Shown: piece after piece, positions 34,805-47,400 of the stretch
Layout: each line of letters starts with the position of its first letter
Position numbering within the stretch: the first letter of the stretch is position 1
From: Paramormyrops kingsleyae
Lineage: Eukaryota; Chordata; Actinopteri; Osteoglossiformes; Mormyridae
Assembly: GCF_048594095.1 (NCBI RefSeq)
Contig: NC_132807.1
Location: forward strand, 15,808,248-15,872,247
DNA: 64,000 nt
Reading direction: 5' to 3'
The notes under the pieces: model-generated
What the model was told of the DNA's origin: nothing
What the model saw: the letters and a program-made list of their open reading frames with translations, nothing else
Databases searched by the model: none
Position numbers and translations under genes: made by a program

Positions 34805-35285
34805 GGGGGAGGGTGCAGTGGATAGTCCTGTAGTCCTGTTGTCTCATACCCCGGAGTTCAAGTCTCCACCCTGTATCTACATGTGTGGGGTTTGCATGTT
34901 CTCCCCCTGTCATTGTGGGGTTTCTCCCCCCTCCACTCCCACCACAGTCCAAAACCATACTGAAGTTAATTGGAGTTACCAGATTGCCCATAGGTGTGCA
35001 TGTATGAGTGAAATGTGTGTAAGCATGCCCTGCAATGGGTTAGTGCCCCCTCCTGGGTTTTTCCTGCCTTGTGCCCTGCAATGGGTTAGTACCCCCTCCT
35101 GGGTTTTTCCTGCCTTGTGCCCTGCAATGGGTTAGTACCCCCTCCTGGGTTTTTCCTGCCTTGTGCCCTGCAATGGGTTGGCTCCCCATCCCGGGTTGTT
35201 CCCTGCCTTGCACCCACAGCCACTGGGACAGGCTCCACATTCTCCGGACAAACGGTTTCAGAAAATGGATGGGTGGACAGACATT
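34805..35285 (+). repeat. SINE-like repeat with expanded 3' part
   Basis: Begins AGGGTGCAGTGGATAGTCCT, with a B-box-like GAGTTCAAGTCTCC near 34855, then the conserved words GGGTTTGCATGTTCTCCCC, CAGTCCAAAACCAT, AATTGGAGTTACCAGATTGC and CCTGCAATGGGTT, ending AAAATGGATGGGTGG. This order is that of a very common fish repeat with a GGATGG tail. It is unusual in carrying four tandem copies of a 46-bp segment. Confidence 0.8.
35026..35209. repeat. Tandem repeat, 4 x 46 bp
   Basis: Units start TGCCCTGCAATGGGTT at 35026, 35072, 35118 and 35164. Copies 2 and 3 are identical over 46 bp, copy 1 differs by one base and copy 4 by several. The open frames on both strands here result from the repeat, since 46 is not a multiple of 3. 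Confidence 0.93.
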
Positions 35286-36170
35286 AAATCGGTACCAGAG
35301 TTGTAGCTTCAAACTGTTTTCCTGACATTTTGCAGTGACTTGTATATTTCACACAATATAAAGAAGGCAATTTATGCAGATTAATCATGTTTGAGACCAT
35401 GATACCCTGGTACTGAACTCATATAAAAGCACAGTAGTGACTCATATTGGGGATAGATCAGCCTCACAGCCGCCTTTGATTATTTTCAATGACATGGAAT
35501 AAAGCCCAACTCATCTCTACTGCTGTAACAGCAAGTGGGCAGAGGTAAACAGATGAATTGACATTAAATGTATGTGATATCATTTGTCGATGTTCTAAAT
35601 TGTGAATTCAAATATGTTTTAGATCAAAGAATTTTCAGGGCTGTCATTCATGAGAGCAAATTCAGCTAAATTCAGAGAATACCATGTGAAATCCGAGAAA
35701 GGAAAAAAAAGGAAATTTCAAAGAAATGAAAGCAGTGATTGTTCTATAAAATAAAAATCCTTTTAAAACTTTAACATCAATAAATAAAAATAAATAATAA
35801 AAAAAAGCAGTAACAAAATATTTGAGTTTTAAAACAAAGCCTGGAGAATGGCGCTAATTAAATGTAATATCAGGTTACAACTCCAGTATAGACTTTCTTC
35901 CAGATGTGCTAATCTAGCCAGCATTTTCACAGATCATAAATTGGATCTGGTCATGTGATGCAGATATTTTTAGCAAGTGAACCTTCGCTTTCTTTCAATC
36001 TGCATGCTATGCGTAAGCCGTCCTCTCTTCTTTTTGTCAAAAATATTTTAATATGCTTATATTTTTAAACCCATCTGTATGTGTGTTTACGTGAGTTTCC
36101 TTCTGATGCTCTAGTTGCAGTTATTTAAATTATGGTTTTTATAGAGTGTGTCTATAGTATATGATTATAC
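35286..36170. other. No recognised gene
   Basis: AT-rich, no coding signal or named repeat. Confidence 0.4.
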
Positions 36171-36174
36171 ATGT

Positions 36175-36280
36175 GAGTATATGTCTTGTGATGGACTGGC
36201 ACCCCATCCAGGGTGACCCTGCCTCATGCCCCATGATTCCTGGCATAGGCTGCAGGCTTACTCTAACCCTGTACTGGTAA
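36175..36280 (+). repeat. SINE-like tail fragment
   Basis: TGTGATGGACTGGCACCCCA, TCCAGGGTGACCCTGCCTCA, TGCCCCATGATTCCTGGCAT then AGGCTGCAGG match the 3' half of the common fish repeat also present at 34805-35285. Confidence 0.7.
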
Positions 36281-37614
36281 GTAGTCATGAATGATAGATA
36301 CTTCACAATCACCTTATTAAGCCTGCGCTCCACAATATGAATAGCATACTCCACATTCAAAATGTTAAAAAGAGTTGCATCCATTGTATACATGTCAGGG
36401 TAAGGCTCACTTGTATGAAATGCAAAGGTCACAATTTTAGCTATCTACCACTCGATTTAAAATATTATTTATGGGCATCGCAGTGTGAGCCAGATGAACT
36501 CCAGATGACAGCAGTAAAAATTGGAGGGTGTAATAACGGCACCATAAACATTCCCCATGGCAGTCCTGACACACAGACTGCCCCTCACATGTTAACACCT
36601 TGTTCTTGAGGGTGGTGTATGAAAGAGTTTTCTGAGCTGCATACCAGCGTGCATTTAAGTAATTTACGGGTGGCCCCGCATTCCCCAGCTGCCTGAAAGC
36701 CTGTTAGGGTTGAGGGGGTGACAGCCTTCACCCAGACACTTGCAGCATCCATCAAGGCCCAATGCAAGCTCAGTTGACAAATTTCCAATATCAATAGCAG
36801 CTGTCATGACAACATAGGGTAATAGCCAACCTTGTCAAGTACACCCATTAATTCCTGCTGGTGTCAGTGGTGGATAATTAATAGACTTTGCAATCTGGCC
36901 CAGCAATAAAAGCTTGGTGTGATACAGACAGCCTCCCCCCCCACCACACACACACGTGCAGAGCATTAGAACAAGACACTGGAAACAGCAGGATTTTAAA
37001 AACTGGGAATTTTATCACAAATGTGTTTCCCAGTGATGTCAGGGGTCTGTAACAATGCAGGGTGATGAATGACTGTGGTTGAAAACTCTGCACTCCCTTT
37101 GCACTTGGGTGACACATCCTAATTATACACAGGAAGTAAATTTACTCTGATTATGTCCAGTTCTACTTGTAACTAGCAACTGTTTCAATGCTGACATTTG
37201 TTTTGCTTTAAATTTCATTTTTGAGGCTATGTTTTGAAATCGCTGCAGCTGACCTAGTCATACTCAAGATGCCTGTTCACTTATGAACGTGAGAAATGTG
37301 AAAAACTGGAGCAGGGACAGGAGGAGGGGCACTATGTGCTTGTGTTTCTGCGTGTGAGGTTGTGATCGCAAGCACAATAGTTCCTGAAGGCCCAAGAGGA
37401 AATCCCAGGATGGTTCTACCCATTTGCTACTCTTACAACCCCCATCACCCAAACTGCTGAGGGAAGACATGAGGGTGGAGAGACCAGAATGTTGACATAC
37501 AGTAGAGGGCAAAATGAACCCTGAACCATTGGTCTATGAATGACAGCTGTAAGGCAGCAGTGGCAATACAAACCACATTCCCATCGCCCTAGAGCGTGTC
37601 TGCAGTGCTCCCGA
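36281..37614. other. No gene; unique-looking sequence
   Basis: Between 36440 and 36880 the base composition is more balanced and free of recognised repeats, so this is a candidate for non-coding conservation, which I cannot test. No exon recognised. Confidence 0.35.
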
Positions 37615-37800
37615 CCGTGGCGTGTGGCTCTGCAGATTAGCAGTGTGTGATTTGAAGGTTGCTGGTACAAACCCTGTGGGACAATGTCACCAATGGGCCC
37701 TTGACCCTAATTACAGGGATGCTGCTGGATTCTGCCTTCTGCTCCTTATGTGTATGTTGCTTTGGACAAACCATCTGATAAATAAGGCCTATAGTGTGAG
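37615..37800 (+). repeat. tRNA-derived SINE
   Basis: The head resembles a tRNA promoter: a diverged A box in GTGGCTCTGCAGATTAGCAG and a B box in GGTTGCTGGTACAAACCC near 37658. It continues with GGGCCCTTGACCCTAATTAC, AGGGATGCTGCTGGATTCTG and a LINE-like tail CATCTGATAAATAAGGC. This is the organisation of the common fish tRNA SINEs. Confidence 0.8.
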
Positions 37801-37989
37801 ATGCAGAGCTGGGTGGGGATGGGTGCCATTGGCTTTGGATGAACTGTGCTGTCACTAACTTCACACTCCCTTGTGGAGTTGGAGTGCTCATGCCCTGCCA
37901 TCAGAGGCAGCACCAGCACCTGCCTACCCCCACATTGAGACTCAAATCTTAAAATCCACAACTTGTTCATTTGAGTACCTCTGCTGCCC

Positions 37990-38185
37990 CCTGGAGGATG
38001 GGCTCCCCCTTTGAGTCTGGTTCCTCCCAAGGTTTCTTCCTTCCAGGGAGTTTGTCCTTGACACTCTTTCCACTGCCTTGCTCACTGGGCACTTTGGGCA
38101 GGCATAATCTAAAGAACTTTGAGACAATGTAATGTTGTGAAATTGAATGGAACTGCATAAATGTGTAGGTGATGTTTGAGATGTG
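37990..38185 (+). repeat. Dispersed fish repeat, 3' tail type
   Basis: GGTTCCTCCCAAGGTTTCTT then CCTTCCAGGGAGTTTGTCCT and AACTTTGAGACAATGTAATG followed by AATTGAATGGAA is a well-known fish repeat module, usually ending (TTGAA)n. Confidence 0.65.
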
Positions 38186-39299
38186 TTTTTTAAAAGCATG
38201 AGAACATGTTGGAATACATTCACAGGTGAACAAAACACTAATGTCACATGAATGACCTCCACTGTGGAATATTTAATAGCAACACATACATGAGCAATGC
38301 ATGAACACCACTAGCACATGAATGCTGTAGCTTTCACATGAGTTTAGAGGATTATGCTAATATGATTAGAGTGGATTATGATAATGAAAGCTGACGCAGT
38401 CCCAGGTCTGGGGGCACATTTTTTACTCTCATTTGGGAAAAGTTAATTGGTTTGGTACCTTTGATGTGTGGAGTACTGAGAGATAGGGTTGGGAACAGAA
38501 TTTTTTGGCCTTGTTGAAATTTGCTCCAGCTTTCAGCTAGAAAGAGCTGGGATTTGACTTCATAGCCAAGAGTGATATTCCATACTAACCCTGTAGATCT
38601 TTGAGGATTGAAATACAAAATCAAACATGAAGCATAGACATGATACACATTTGTGGATGAAGCATTTGGGTTCACAGCCACTCCCAGAAATGTTAAATTT
38701 CTGACAGCAAGAGAGTGATAATTTAACTGTGTTAAATATTAAATGCTCCTGAGCAAGAGTGCTCACATGAATGTTTTAATGCACAAGACTTAATATCTGG
38801 TTTTACAATAAAATTGGCCTACAAATAGGAATATAAACTGCAAGACAATCACTTTTTCTACTAGTGTAGTGTCTGTTTTTTGTCTTTTAACCACAATGAC
38901 TTTAGGTACCTCACAAAGCATTATAGCAATCCCAAATTGGCTAGTCGGTATAACTATTCAGCTGGGATCACTTTCAAAACCCATCTTCCCAGTATATGCT
39001 ATGATTCAAACAACACAAAGTTGAAATGAGAAACAGGAGTAAATCAGACATTCATATGCTAAATTAGTATGAATTAGCTGATCCAGGTCAAATATCTGGA
39101 AAAAGTTTTAGAGAATATCAACATTTAAAGTAATCAAATCCACAAGTACTCCAAATTCCCTGAAAAATAGTGAGAAATATAGCTTGTCAAAGAAAGGTTT
39201 TAATGCAAATAACTGGAGGGTCCATGTCAGGTACAAAAGCCATGTAGATGTTACTGGTGTGAAAAGGCGTTTCTAAAAGAAAACTTAAAGTGTAATTAA
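38186..39299. other. No recognised gene
   Basis: AT-rich sequence downstream of MPPED2; no exon or repeat recognised. Confidence 0.4.
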
Positions 39300-40554
39300 G
39301 AGCACCTGTGAAATTAAGGGTGTTATTGAAGGGCCGGACTAGGTTTTAAAATCACAACTGCACACAAAATAAATATGATTTCAATGTTGAATTTTATATA
39401 AAATGTATGAATTAAATGCTGTCACTATCTGCACAACAATATCAATGCAAGATGAAACGTTTTCTTAAAAACAGACATGTATTTAATAAGTAAAAATCTT
39501 GCAATTCTATTTGCATATAAAGGCAGCTAAATATATCACAATAAACACAAAGATAGAAGCAGCGCTAAACTCCCATAAAGAAGGAAACTAAGTCTGCAAT
39601 CAGAGAATGGGGCATTTACATTTGCGAAGTTCACACAACTATTGGCAACATTTTTTTTTGTGCTAGCAAGATTGCATTTACACACAGTGCAAAAATTAGA
39701 AAAAAGGACAATATAAACGCAAATACAATAATATTTAAGATTTAAAGGACAAGTAAACTGTGTTTAGGCAGATGTATAAAAATATCTTGCAAATTCCTTA
39801 TGCTCAAATGATTAATTTCTTGCGTGCATAAGGAAAACTGGATCACGATGGAATCCATACTGCATGATAGAGAAACAGGTGACTGTACGTGTGGTTCTTA
39901 AACCTGTATGCATACATACATACACACACATACCTACATAGATACATAAACCCACATTAAGCATATAACATAGAATTAACATAGAACTCTTTTGGTGGTA
40001 AGTTGCTATACATTTACAAAGAAATTTAGCATAATATATAGGTAGCACTTCTCAAATTATCTACAGAACAGCACATTAGCTTTAAATAGTCTTTTTAAGG
40101 ATTTCATCCATAAACTTTAGTGATCCTTTAATCGAATGTTTTATTTGCTAATTGGTAACAGAAAATAAATAAGGAACTACTTCTCTGCTACAAGCAACAA
40201 CATTCTCCCAAAGTACTGTAAAGCTAAAGTTTAAGGCAGTATTTCTGCCAAAACAAAGCTTAATTGTCCTAAAAAGGTACATAAAAACTTACAATGGCAT
40301 TTAATATCAACATATCCAGCAAATGCAAGCAAAATATGCAGGGAAATTGTACAAATTCACAAAGCTTTGTTATTTTACAGATCCAATCCAATTTCAATAC
40401 TAATTTCTGATCTTCAAATCTGGCATTCATAAGGTTTTTGAACCAGGAAATTACAAAAGAACAATATTTTGGAAAGCAAATCTAAACATGTATTTAGTAG
40501 AATTCATTTGACTTATTTTTAGAAAAAAAAGTCATTTCCAACTGCCCTGTGGTT
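39300..40554 (-). other. MPPED2: Probable MPPED2 3' UTR region
   Basis: Lies directly after the MPPED2 stop on the minus strand, AT-rich and free of recognised transposons. An AATAAA on the minus strand occurs near 40142, and others further down, so the true end is not fixed. A (CATA)n microsatellite is at about 39908-39932. Confidence 0.45.
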
Positions 40555-40673
40555 TCAGGATGCTGGGGGATTGGGGAGGTCAAAGACTATAGGGGGGTTG
40601 GTGGGCTGGAAGCTGACGGTGCAGGTGGAGGCATTTATGTATGTTGTATACCCATCTGTCATGATGCCATAAC
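40555..40673 (-). CDS. MPPED2: MPPED2 terminal exon and stop
   Basis: Acceptor TTTTGCAG (plus 40674-40681). Encodes YGIMTDGYTTYINASTCTVS to NPPAS, stop TGA at 40557-40555. Confidence 0.95.
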
Positions 40674-43600
40674 CTGCAAAACACAGACAGCAATGCTGCA
40701 GTTACACATGCATGTTTAACTTCAAAGCAAACCTGCAACTCTAGAAGGAAGACTGTACTTTCACCTCACACATCGAGGGCTGGGAGTTTATGTTCTTAAT
40801 ATATATACGGTTAGGTGAATGATCGAGCTTAACTTTTTACCAAAAATATCAGATTTGAAGTTAATGAATGTGGTGCTTAAAGTGAAGATTGTTTGCTTGA
40901 ACCTGAGTGTAGTTACATCCAAACTGAGTGAATAATTTAGGAATTGCAGCCATTTTCGTATGTAGTTCCCCCATTTTCAGGGCTCAAAAGGAATTGGCCA
41001 ATTGACTGACAAAGCTGTTTCATGGCCAGGCGTGGGCTGTGCCCTTGCTATTTCATTAACAATTAGGCAGGTAAAAGCTCTGGAGTCTATTCCAAGTGTG
41101 TGATTTGGATTTTGAATCTGTTGCTGTGAGCTCTCAATATGAGGTCCAAAGAGCTGTCAATGCAAGTAAAGTAGGTCATTGTTAGGCTGAGAAAACAATT
41201 GGAGAGACAGCAGAAGCAATTGGTACATATCTTAGAAAGGACACACGGGTGATCTCAGCAACACCAAAAGGCCTGGACAACTAAGGAATGTAACTGTGGT
41301 GGATGATTGCAAAATTCTTTGTGTGTTTGAAGAAAAAACCCAATATCTAGGCAGGTCAAGAATACTCTCCAGGAGGTAGGTATATCATTCTCAAATTCTA
41401 CAATTAAGAGAAGATTTCATTAAAATAAATACAGAGGTTTTACCACAAGGTGCAAACCTGTGGAAAGTCTCAAACATAGGATGACCAGATTAGACTTTGC
41501 CAAAAAAAAAATCTAAAAAGTCTATTCAATTCTGGACAGATGAAACTAAGATCAACCTGTACCAGAATGATGGGAAGAGAAGAGCACGGAGAAGGAAAGG
41601 AACGGTTCACAATCCGAAGCATACCACATCACCTGTGAAATGTGATGCAGGCAACAGCATTGAGCTTGTATGGTTCCAAAGGAACTGGGTCACTAGTGGT
41701 GATGATATGACTGCTGATAGAACAGTATGAATTCTGAAGGGTATAGGGCAATATGATTGGTTTAGATTCATCCAAATGATGCACTAGAGATAGGATGGTG
41801 CCTCTTGGTATAGATGGACACCAACCCAAAACATTCTGCAAAAGTAAACTGAAAACTTTTCAAGGCAAAGAGGTGGAATAATCTTCAATGACCGAGATAG
41901 TCACCTGACATCAACCTAATAGAACATGCATGATGTCTTCACTTACTGAAGACAAAACTGAAGTGAGACAGACCAAAAAGCAAGCAATAAATGAGGACCG
42001 CTGCAGTAAGGGCCTGGCAAAGCATCACCACTGAGGAAACCTAACATATCCAGAGGTGCCAGACTTTCAAACAATTTTCCACCCAGTATTAAAAATGATG
42101 TTTGTGCAATTACATTTGAGACCCTGATAATGGGAGGACTGATAAAAAGGAGGAAATTCTTAAATGGGTCATACACTATTTTTGTTGAACCCCTTGAATT
42201 AAAGCTGTGTCAAAGTGTATATATTTGCTTTGTGAAATATCTGATTGTGCACGCTCGATTTTCACCTTGCGTGTCTGAGCATACACAGCATTACACCTTA
42301 TGGCATGTGGTCAGACCCAACCTGATCCTGTTAATACACCAGGTTAATTTTATGTACTATTTGTGAGTGATCTCTACCAGCTCAGAATGGGATACATGAA
42401 GAATAAAACCACCACATCTGCTGAAAATCAAAGTGACCAAAATTGAATGTGAATGTTACAATCATAGCAGAGTGTTTTTGTCTTTCTCCAAGGAATTTTA
42501 GTTTACATGTATGTATATTTTTGAATAAATGTTAATTCTGATAATACATTTGTATTTCCTTTGTTAATTTGGCAAAAAATTTTGAAAAATTTGAGATGAA
42601 TTCATTCAAAATTTGAAAAAATGAAGTCATCATTTTTATAACATTTCTATGGCAAAATACAATATAAGTTCTCAATTAATGAGCAATAATTTGGAACAAA
42701 TTAGCTCACAAAGATGAGAACTACCTGTACACATACTCTAGTCCTAAGGATATCCCCGCATGAAAACCTTACTGGATTTTTGGGCCAGTTTCAGGTTTTT
42801 GAGTAGAAAAGGGGGGTGAGATGCTTCCACTACAGACAAATGTGTGAGATTATTCCGATCTACTTGTGATCCATACCTACGCAAATTCTTTACATCAGGT
42901 AATCTTCAATCAACAGAGAAGCATACATTTAGGAATACGAAACACTTCACATAGATCAATAACTCAAAGCAAAAAAGCTGATAGGAGCAGCATACAGCAG
43001 TGAGCACAACCCACCTTCGTGGATACCTCCGAAGACGTGAAGCTTGGGGCGAACCCTTCTCTGCACAGTGTTCAGCAGCTCCACACAGCCCACCCGTTGA
43101 AGCTCCTTGGGAACCCAGTCCCGGAACCCTGCAGATGAGATGGCCCGAGTAATTCAGAGCTACCCTGTAACCAGATGTACTCTCTCAGCACAGCCTTTTC
43201 AGTGCTACAAATTGTTGTAGGTTCACTAACCTACACTGGTTTAGTAAAGTAACCATCACTGCTAAGAAATTGGAACCATGCAAGAAAAAAAGAGTACACA
43301 GCAAAAACTACATACTGTGAGAATGGCAATGATGATATTCCACAGACACCCCCAACACCCACCATCTAATCACTACTCCTCCCAAACCCTCCAACCTCTA
43401 AACTCTCTAGGTCACTGATGCAGTCTCACCACCTCTCCAAAAAAAATCTTTATTAAAAGCCCAACTTTGTGTTACTTGTCTCAATGTAATCAGGTTTGCC
43501 AAATCTGCATCTGTGACTGACATAATCCAAAATCTTGTGAAAAGCCTTCCAAGAAGAGTGGCAGCTGCTATTGCTACAAAGGGGGAACCAACTCCATATT

Positions 43601-44495
43601 GAACCCTAAGGGTTTAGAATGGGCTACTATAAAAGTTCCTGTGGGTGTAATGGTCCAATATTTCTGTCCATATAGTGCATGTGGCACATCTTCAATTTTC
43701 ATGCAAATGAAAATGTATATAGATTTTCATGCATATAATTTTTTCAGAAATTATAAAAAGATCCATCAAATACTTTTTGATTTATCATGTTCACAAGATC
43801 CATTGTTATCTGCAGCTGCTCTCCCCTTTGCCCTCATTAAATGACATTGCTTCAATCTCGGTGTGAATTGTTCCAGATCATTACCCTATACAATGTTCCT
43901 GGGAAGTTTTAAATACTTATAGAATTGCTGTATGCACAAGGTCAAGTGTCTTCTATAGCTGTCCTTTCCGTCCTTCACTGCTACCTAGCGTCGCTGCTTC
44001 AATTTTGGTACAATATGTCTCAAAATTACATCAGGTGTACATCTTCATCCATTAAATTTTTTTGTAAAATGGTAATACACTCCATCAAAGCATTTTTGAT
44101 TTTTCACGCTCATGATGGTAAAATGCCACCGAGTGGCACAGTTAATTTATTTTAATTACTTTAACGACAAAGATTCGTCAAGTGATTGTAGTGATTGACT
44201 GTCCCTGAAACCATACATATTTTTCACCCGGGGAAAACAAAAATACACAAAATATAACAACTGTAAGGGAATAAATTTAAGGAGGGAAATTATGCAAATT
44301 CTAATATGGTTAGAAAGATTTTCTAAAAAACATAAATTAAGCCTCGGCTTAATGACGGACCAGGATTAACCGGACTCACCGAGCGGAGGTCCATGGGTCA
44401 TGAGAATGTCGAGGCCTTCTGGCACTTGGTTCCATTTGTCCAACAGAGACTGGCCCCGGGGCAAGTTGAAGCCCCATCCATTGAACCAGGGCGTC
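40555..44495 (-). CDS. MPPED2: MPPED2, three 3' coding exons
   Basis: Metallophosphoesterase domain-containing protein 2, a cyclic-nucleotide phosphodiesterase-like enzyme of the 239AB/MPPED family. Exons join in phase: 44380-44495 (PWFNGWGFNLPRGQSLLDKW, ILMTHGPPLG), 43015-43128 (FRDWVPKELQRVGCVELLNT, RPKLHVFGGIHEG) and 40555-40673 (YGIMTDGYTTYINASTCT, PPIVFDLPNPPAS then TGA). The first exon here completes a codon begun upstream, so 115 whole codons are present, about 40 percent of a protein of roughly 294 residues. MTHGPP carries a metal-binding His. GGIHEG is the last metal motif, where other phosphoesterases have GHxH; MPPED2 is known for a Gly at this place and low activity. Sequence favours MPPED2 over MPPED1, whose C-terminus differs. 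Upstream exons with GDF and GNHE motifs are not in the window. Confidence 0.95.
41090..42240 (+). mobile_element. Decayed Tc1-like transposon in MPPED2 intron
   Basis: The plus strand shows Tc1 transposase words out of frame with each other: an N-terminal helix-turn-helix region at 41110-41370, then FWTDETKINLYQNDGKR near 41525-41575 (first catalytic Asp in TDET), and downstream remnants at 41640-42010. The 3' end contains TTTGTTGAACCCCTTGAATT then AAAGCTGTGTCAAAG, a 3' end typical of one fish Tc1 group. Opposite strand to MPPED2. Many stops; ends approximate. Confidence 0.82.
42241..43008. other. MPPED2 intron, no other feature
   Basis: AT-rich intron sequence between the Tc1-like element and the middle exon. 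Nothing recognised. Confidence 0.5.
43015..43128 (-). CDS. MPPED2: MPPED2 exon (GFRDWVPKE...GGIHE)
   Basis: Acceptor CTGCAG (plus 43129-43134) and donor GTGGGT (plus 43009-43014). Holds the degenerate last metallophosphoesterase motif GGIHEG. Confidence 0.95.
43500..43678 (+). mobile_element. 3' end fragment of the 25961 Tc1-like family
   Basis: AATCTTGTGAAAAGCCTTCC, AAGAAGAGTGGCAGCTGCTA, GGGTTTAGAATGGGCTACTA then TAAAAGTTCCTGTGG and a terminal repeat (TCCAATATTTCTGTCCATAT) match the 3' ends of the elements at 25961-27050 and 59429-60592. The rest of the element is absent. Confidence 0.85.
43740..44120 (+). repeat. Modular dispersed repeat, copy B
   Basis: ACTTTTTGATTTATCATGTT then CACAAGATCCA, CTGCAGCTGCTCTCCC, TGCTTCAATTTTGGTACAA, CAGGTGTACATCTTCATCCA, GTAAAATGGTAATACACTCC. 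A second, earlier submodule (CACAAGGTCAAGTGTC near 43938) shows that the unit is internally repeated. Starts just after the Tc1 fragment. Confidence 0.7.
44380..44495 (-). CDS. MPPED2: MPPED2 exon (TPWFNGWGF...HGPPLG)
   Basis: Bounded by a CTTAG acceptor (plus 44496-44500) and a GTGAGT donor (plus 44374-44379). Its first base completes a Trp codon from the upstream exon. Its last base starts the Gly codon finished by the next exon. Confidence 0.95.
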
Positions 44496-47400
44496 CTAAG
44501 GGAAAATGCATATTGAAAATGATACCTGACGGCACACACACAACAGTCTTGTCGTATTAGGATTTGAATGACAACTCTTCCAAAACCATGTAATGCCAAA
44601 GATGACATAATAAGCGGCTGCAACTCAGCAGGCAGAAGCTGAGGGGGTAGAGATGCCAAGAATGCTAACTTCCAAACACTAGTTTGATGGGAGACCTCAC
44701 TAAACTAGCTGACTAATAAACACATTAATCAGGGCACATAACATGGATAAAACATTTAGGCCTAAGCAAACACTCAGGGTGGGTGGGGGTATTAACAAAA
44801 CAAAAAAAAAAAACAACTTGACTACATTAACAGAAGGAAAATTCAGACAGATACTTAGTTTCACCAACAGGAAGCACATACCGCTGAAATACAACCGAAG
44901 GGTCCATACAGAACCCCATAACCAGCTATTCTCACTTCATACTTGGGGCTGAACCACAACTGACACAAAATCCTACAAAGCACTATTTAGATCAAAAGCC
45001 AATACTGTGTTGGTCAGACTGAAGAGAAAAAAATACGGTGGATGCATTTGACTGACAGCTCCTGTAACAGTAGTTGGCAGAACAACTGAAACCTTACTCC
45101 ACCTTGTGCTTCCATCTTTGATTGGCTTTGCTTCAATCTCAGCAGAATGAAAAGTGCACTGTGTTAATAAAATGGTTTCCTCTACTCCGAGGCAGAAATG
45201 ATAACTACTTTTAAGGATGTTTTATAGAATAAATCAACTGGAAATAAGCAAATATTCCAGAAATATGTCCATGTAAATATAGCTATGCCTTTGACTGCCT
45301 CATTTAATTTATTTTCCAGCAGAAGAAAACATTATGCTCTTTAAATCAAAACACTGGTCATTATTTAATGATCATATCCTTAATTAATAAAATAAGTAAA
45401 ACAAAGTGGCCAGGAACAGCAAATCACTTGTTATACAATAATAAATGTAACGGGGTTTCCACCTTATAGCATTTTAACAGACATTTTTTTCTCAGAAATT
45501 AAGAAATTCTGTTGGAATTCACCATAAACAGTTCTCCCCTCTCTTACAGAAGCACCATTGTTGTAATCACCACAGGTAAATGCAAGGACATTTGTTAACC
45601 TCCATATGAATGGAGACTCAAGCTCACAAAGAAAATATTGTTTCTTCTGTAGCCCAATTATATTGCAGTGAAATGACTCTCATACTCCCCAAGCAAGATT
45701 AGGCTCTAAGGCAGGCCCTCACCATCTGGCCCAGGTGGCAGGGATGACAGAGCCCATTCAAAGGAGGGCCTTGCTGGCCAGGAACGCAAAAGCTGCATGA
45801 TCTAGGGTGGTTATAAAGATGATAGCATTAAGCTGAAAATGAATAAATGAATGAATGAATAAGACTGAAGAAATGGGTTGAGGTAACTAGGTCTCCCAGA
45901 CGAGAAGACTGCAACAATTCTTATCACTGTGTCATGAAACAGGTTAATGCTACAGCCCCCACACGACTGCAAGTTCAGCAGGAGCCATTTAGTCTTATGC
46001 ATATAGGAGGCCACTATTCAGTTTCAGCCCATGCATATTTGTTACAGCTGGCTTATTTTCTGTACCAGCAAGGCCTTCGGATGGGAAGGAGCAGACAACG
46101 CGTGCAGGAGAAACCTGTGGACTTGGATGTGACTGACACGTGCCAGTCTGGGGAGAACGGCCTTACTTATCAAGCAAGGCATTATGGGATGTCACATCTT
46201 TTAACAGAAGCTAATCCTTTATTTAGGCCTCCTGCCCATTCAGAGTTAGCTTGCAATGCAATCGTGGTTACTGGTGGTCCTTAAGGTGGTATTCTGAACT
46301 TGTAGTCTTTTCTCCACCAAAACACTGACCAAATTCTGTCAACCCACCGGCAGCTGTCTGGCTTCTATCCCCATGTCTGTGTTTGTATAAGAGCGCACTA
46401 GTCCCCGCAGCTCTGTTTCCAATTAAGTGCCGAGCCAGTCTGATGAGACGACTGTGGCACACAAAAACCTTGCAAGCTCCCTCTTGACCAGTATTTATTT
46501 ACATTCCTTTCAAAAAAGTGACAGAGTGAGGATGCCTCCCAACACTAAGTCAGTCTGCAAGCAGCCCCTGAACTTTAGTTTAGTGCTTACAGAGAATCAT
46601 TGTGATTTACAATCTCAGATGCTATAAGATTTTAATATTAGTGGGACATCTTTCATTTATCTTTCACATTTGTCCTATGTATTCTTACTGACACTTCTGA
46701 GATCCCTACATTAACAAACCGCTATATACAAATTCTCCACTGTACTCCTCATATTGTTTGAGTGCTTTAGCAAAGTAATTTTTAACTGCACATTGAAAGC
46801 CAACAAGAAGGGAATGTAAACAGTTTCAAACTGCTTACATGCAAAAACAAACAGATCTGCAGGGCCTTCCCTCCAGTTTTGACTTATTTGCTGGTTCTCT
46901 CACAAATAAGATGCATCTCAAGTGAAATGGGCCACTAGCCTCTCATGAACTCCTGCTACCCACAGGTGTACCTCTTTGTCCACTGTACACACCAAATGAT
47001 TCTGTTATTTCCCTCCACTGTCTAAAAGTGCACAGACAAAGTAAAACAAAGGCTGAGGCAAAGACAGGCACAGTGGAAACCTCTGCTGCAGAGTGCAGAA
47101 CATTACATGACCAGGCGATTCATTGTGGCCTCACCTCCTTGTCACTGCAGCGTGGAGGTCATCTGAAAAGGACGGTTAATTGATCAAGCTGTCAAGGCCA
47201 ATGAGGAGAAGCATGTTAATGGGATATTTATTTCCCCATTGGGAGGGAGGCACCTGACAGAGTGCAGTATATATTGCTGGCCATGGTGCCTTTATTAACA
47301 GCTTGGGACCCACCGGTAATAGGTGGCAAGCGGCTAGACGGGCCTGACAAACCACCGATCGGCCAAGGCCACAGCAAATGCAACAAGGGAAGTGGAGGGA

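Noticed and set aside
35040..35312. Open frames on both strands as small repetitive proteins
   Set aside because: They translate the 46-bp tandem repeat in a SINE-like element.
37618..37800. Functional tRNA gene
   Set aside because: Box B-like sequence is present, but no cloverleaf can be closed and the tail is that of a SINE.
40555..44495. MPPED1 instead of MPPED2
   Set aside because: The terminal words TDGYTTYINASTCTVSFQP and FDLPNP fit MPPED2; MPPED1 differs at these positions as far as I recall.
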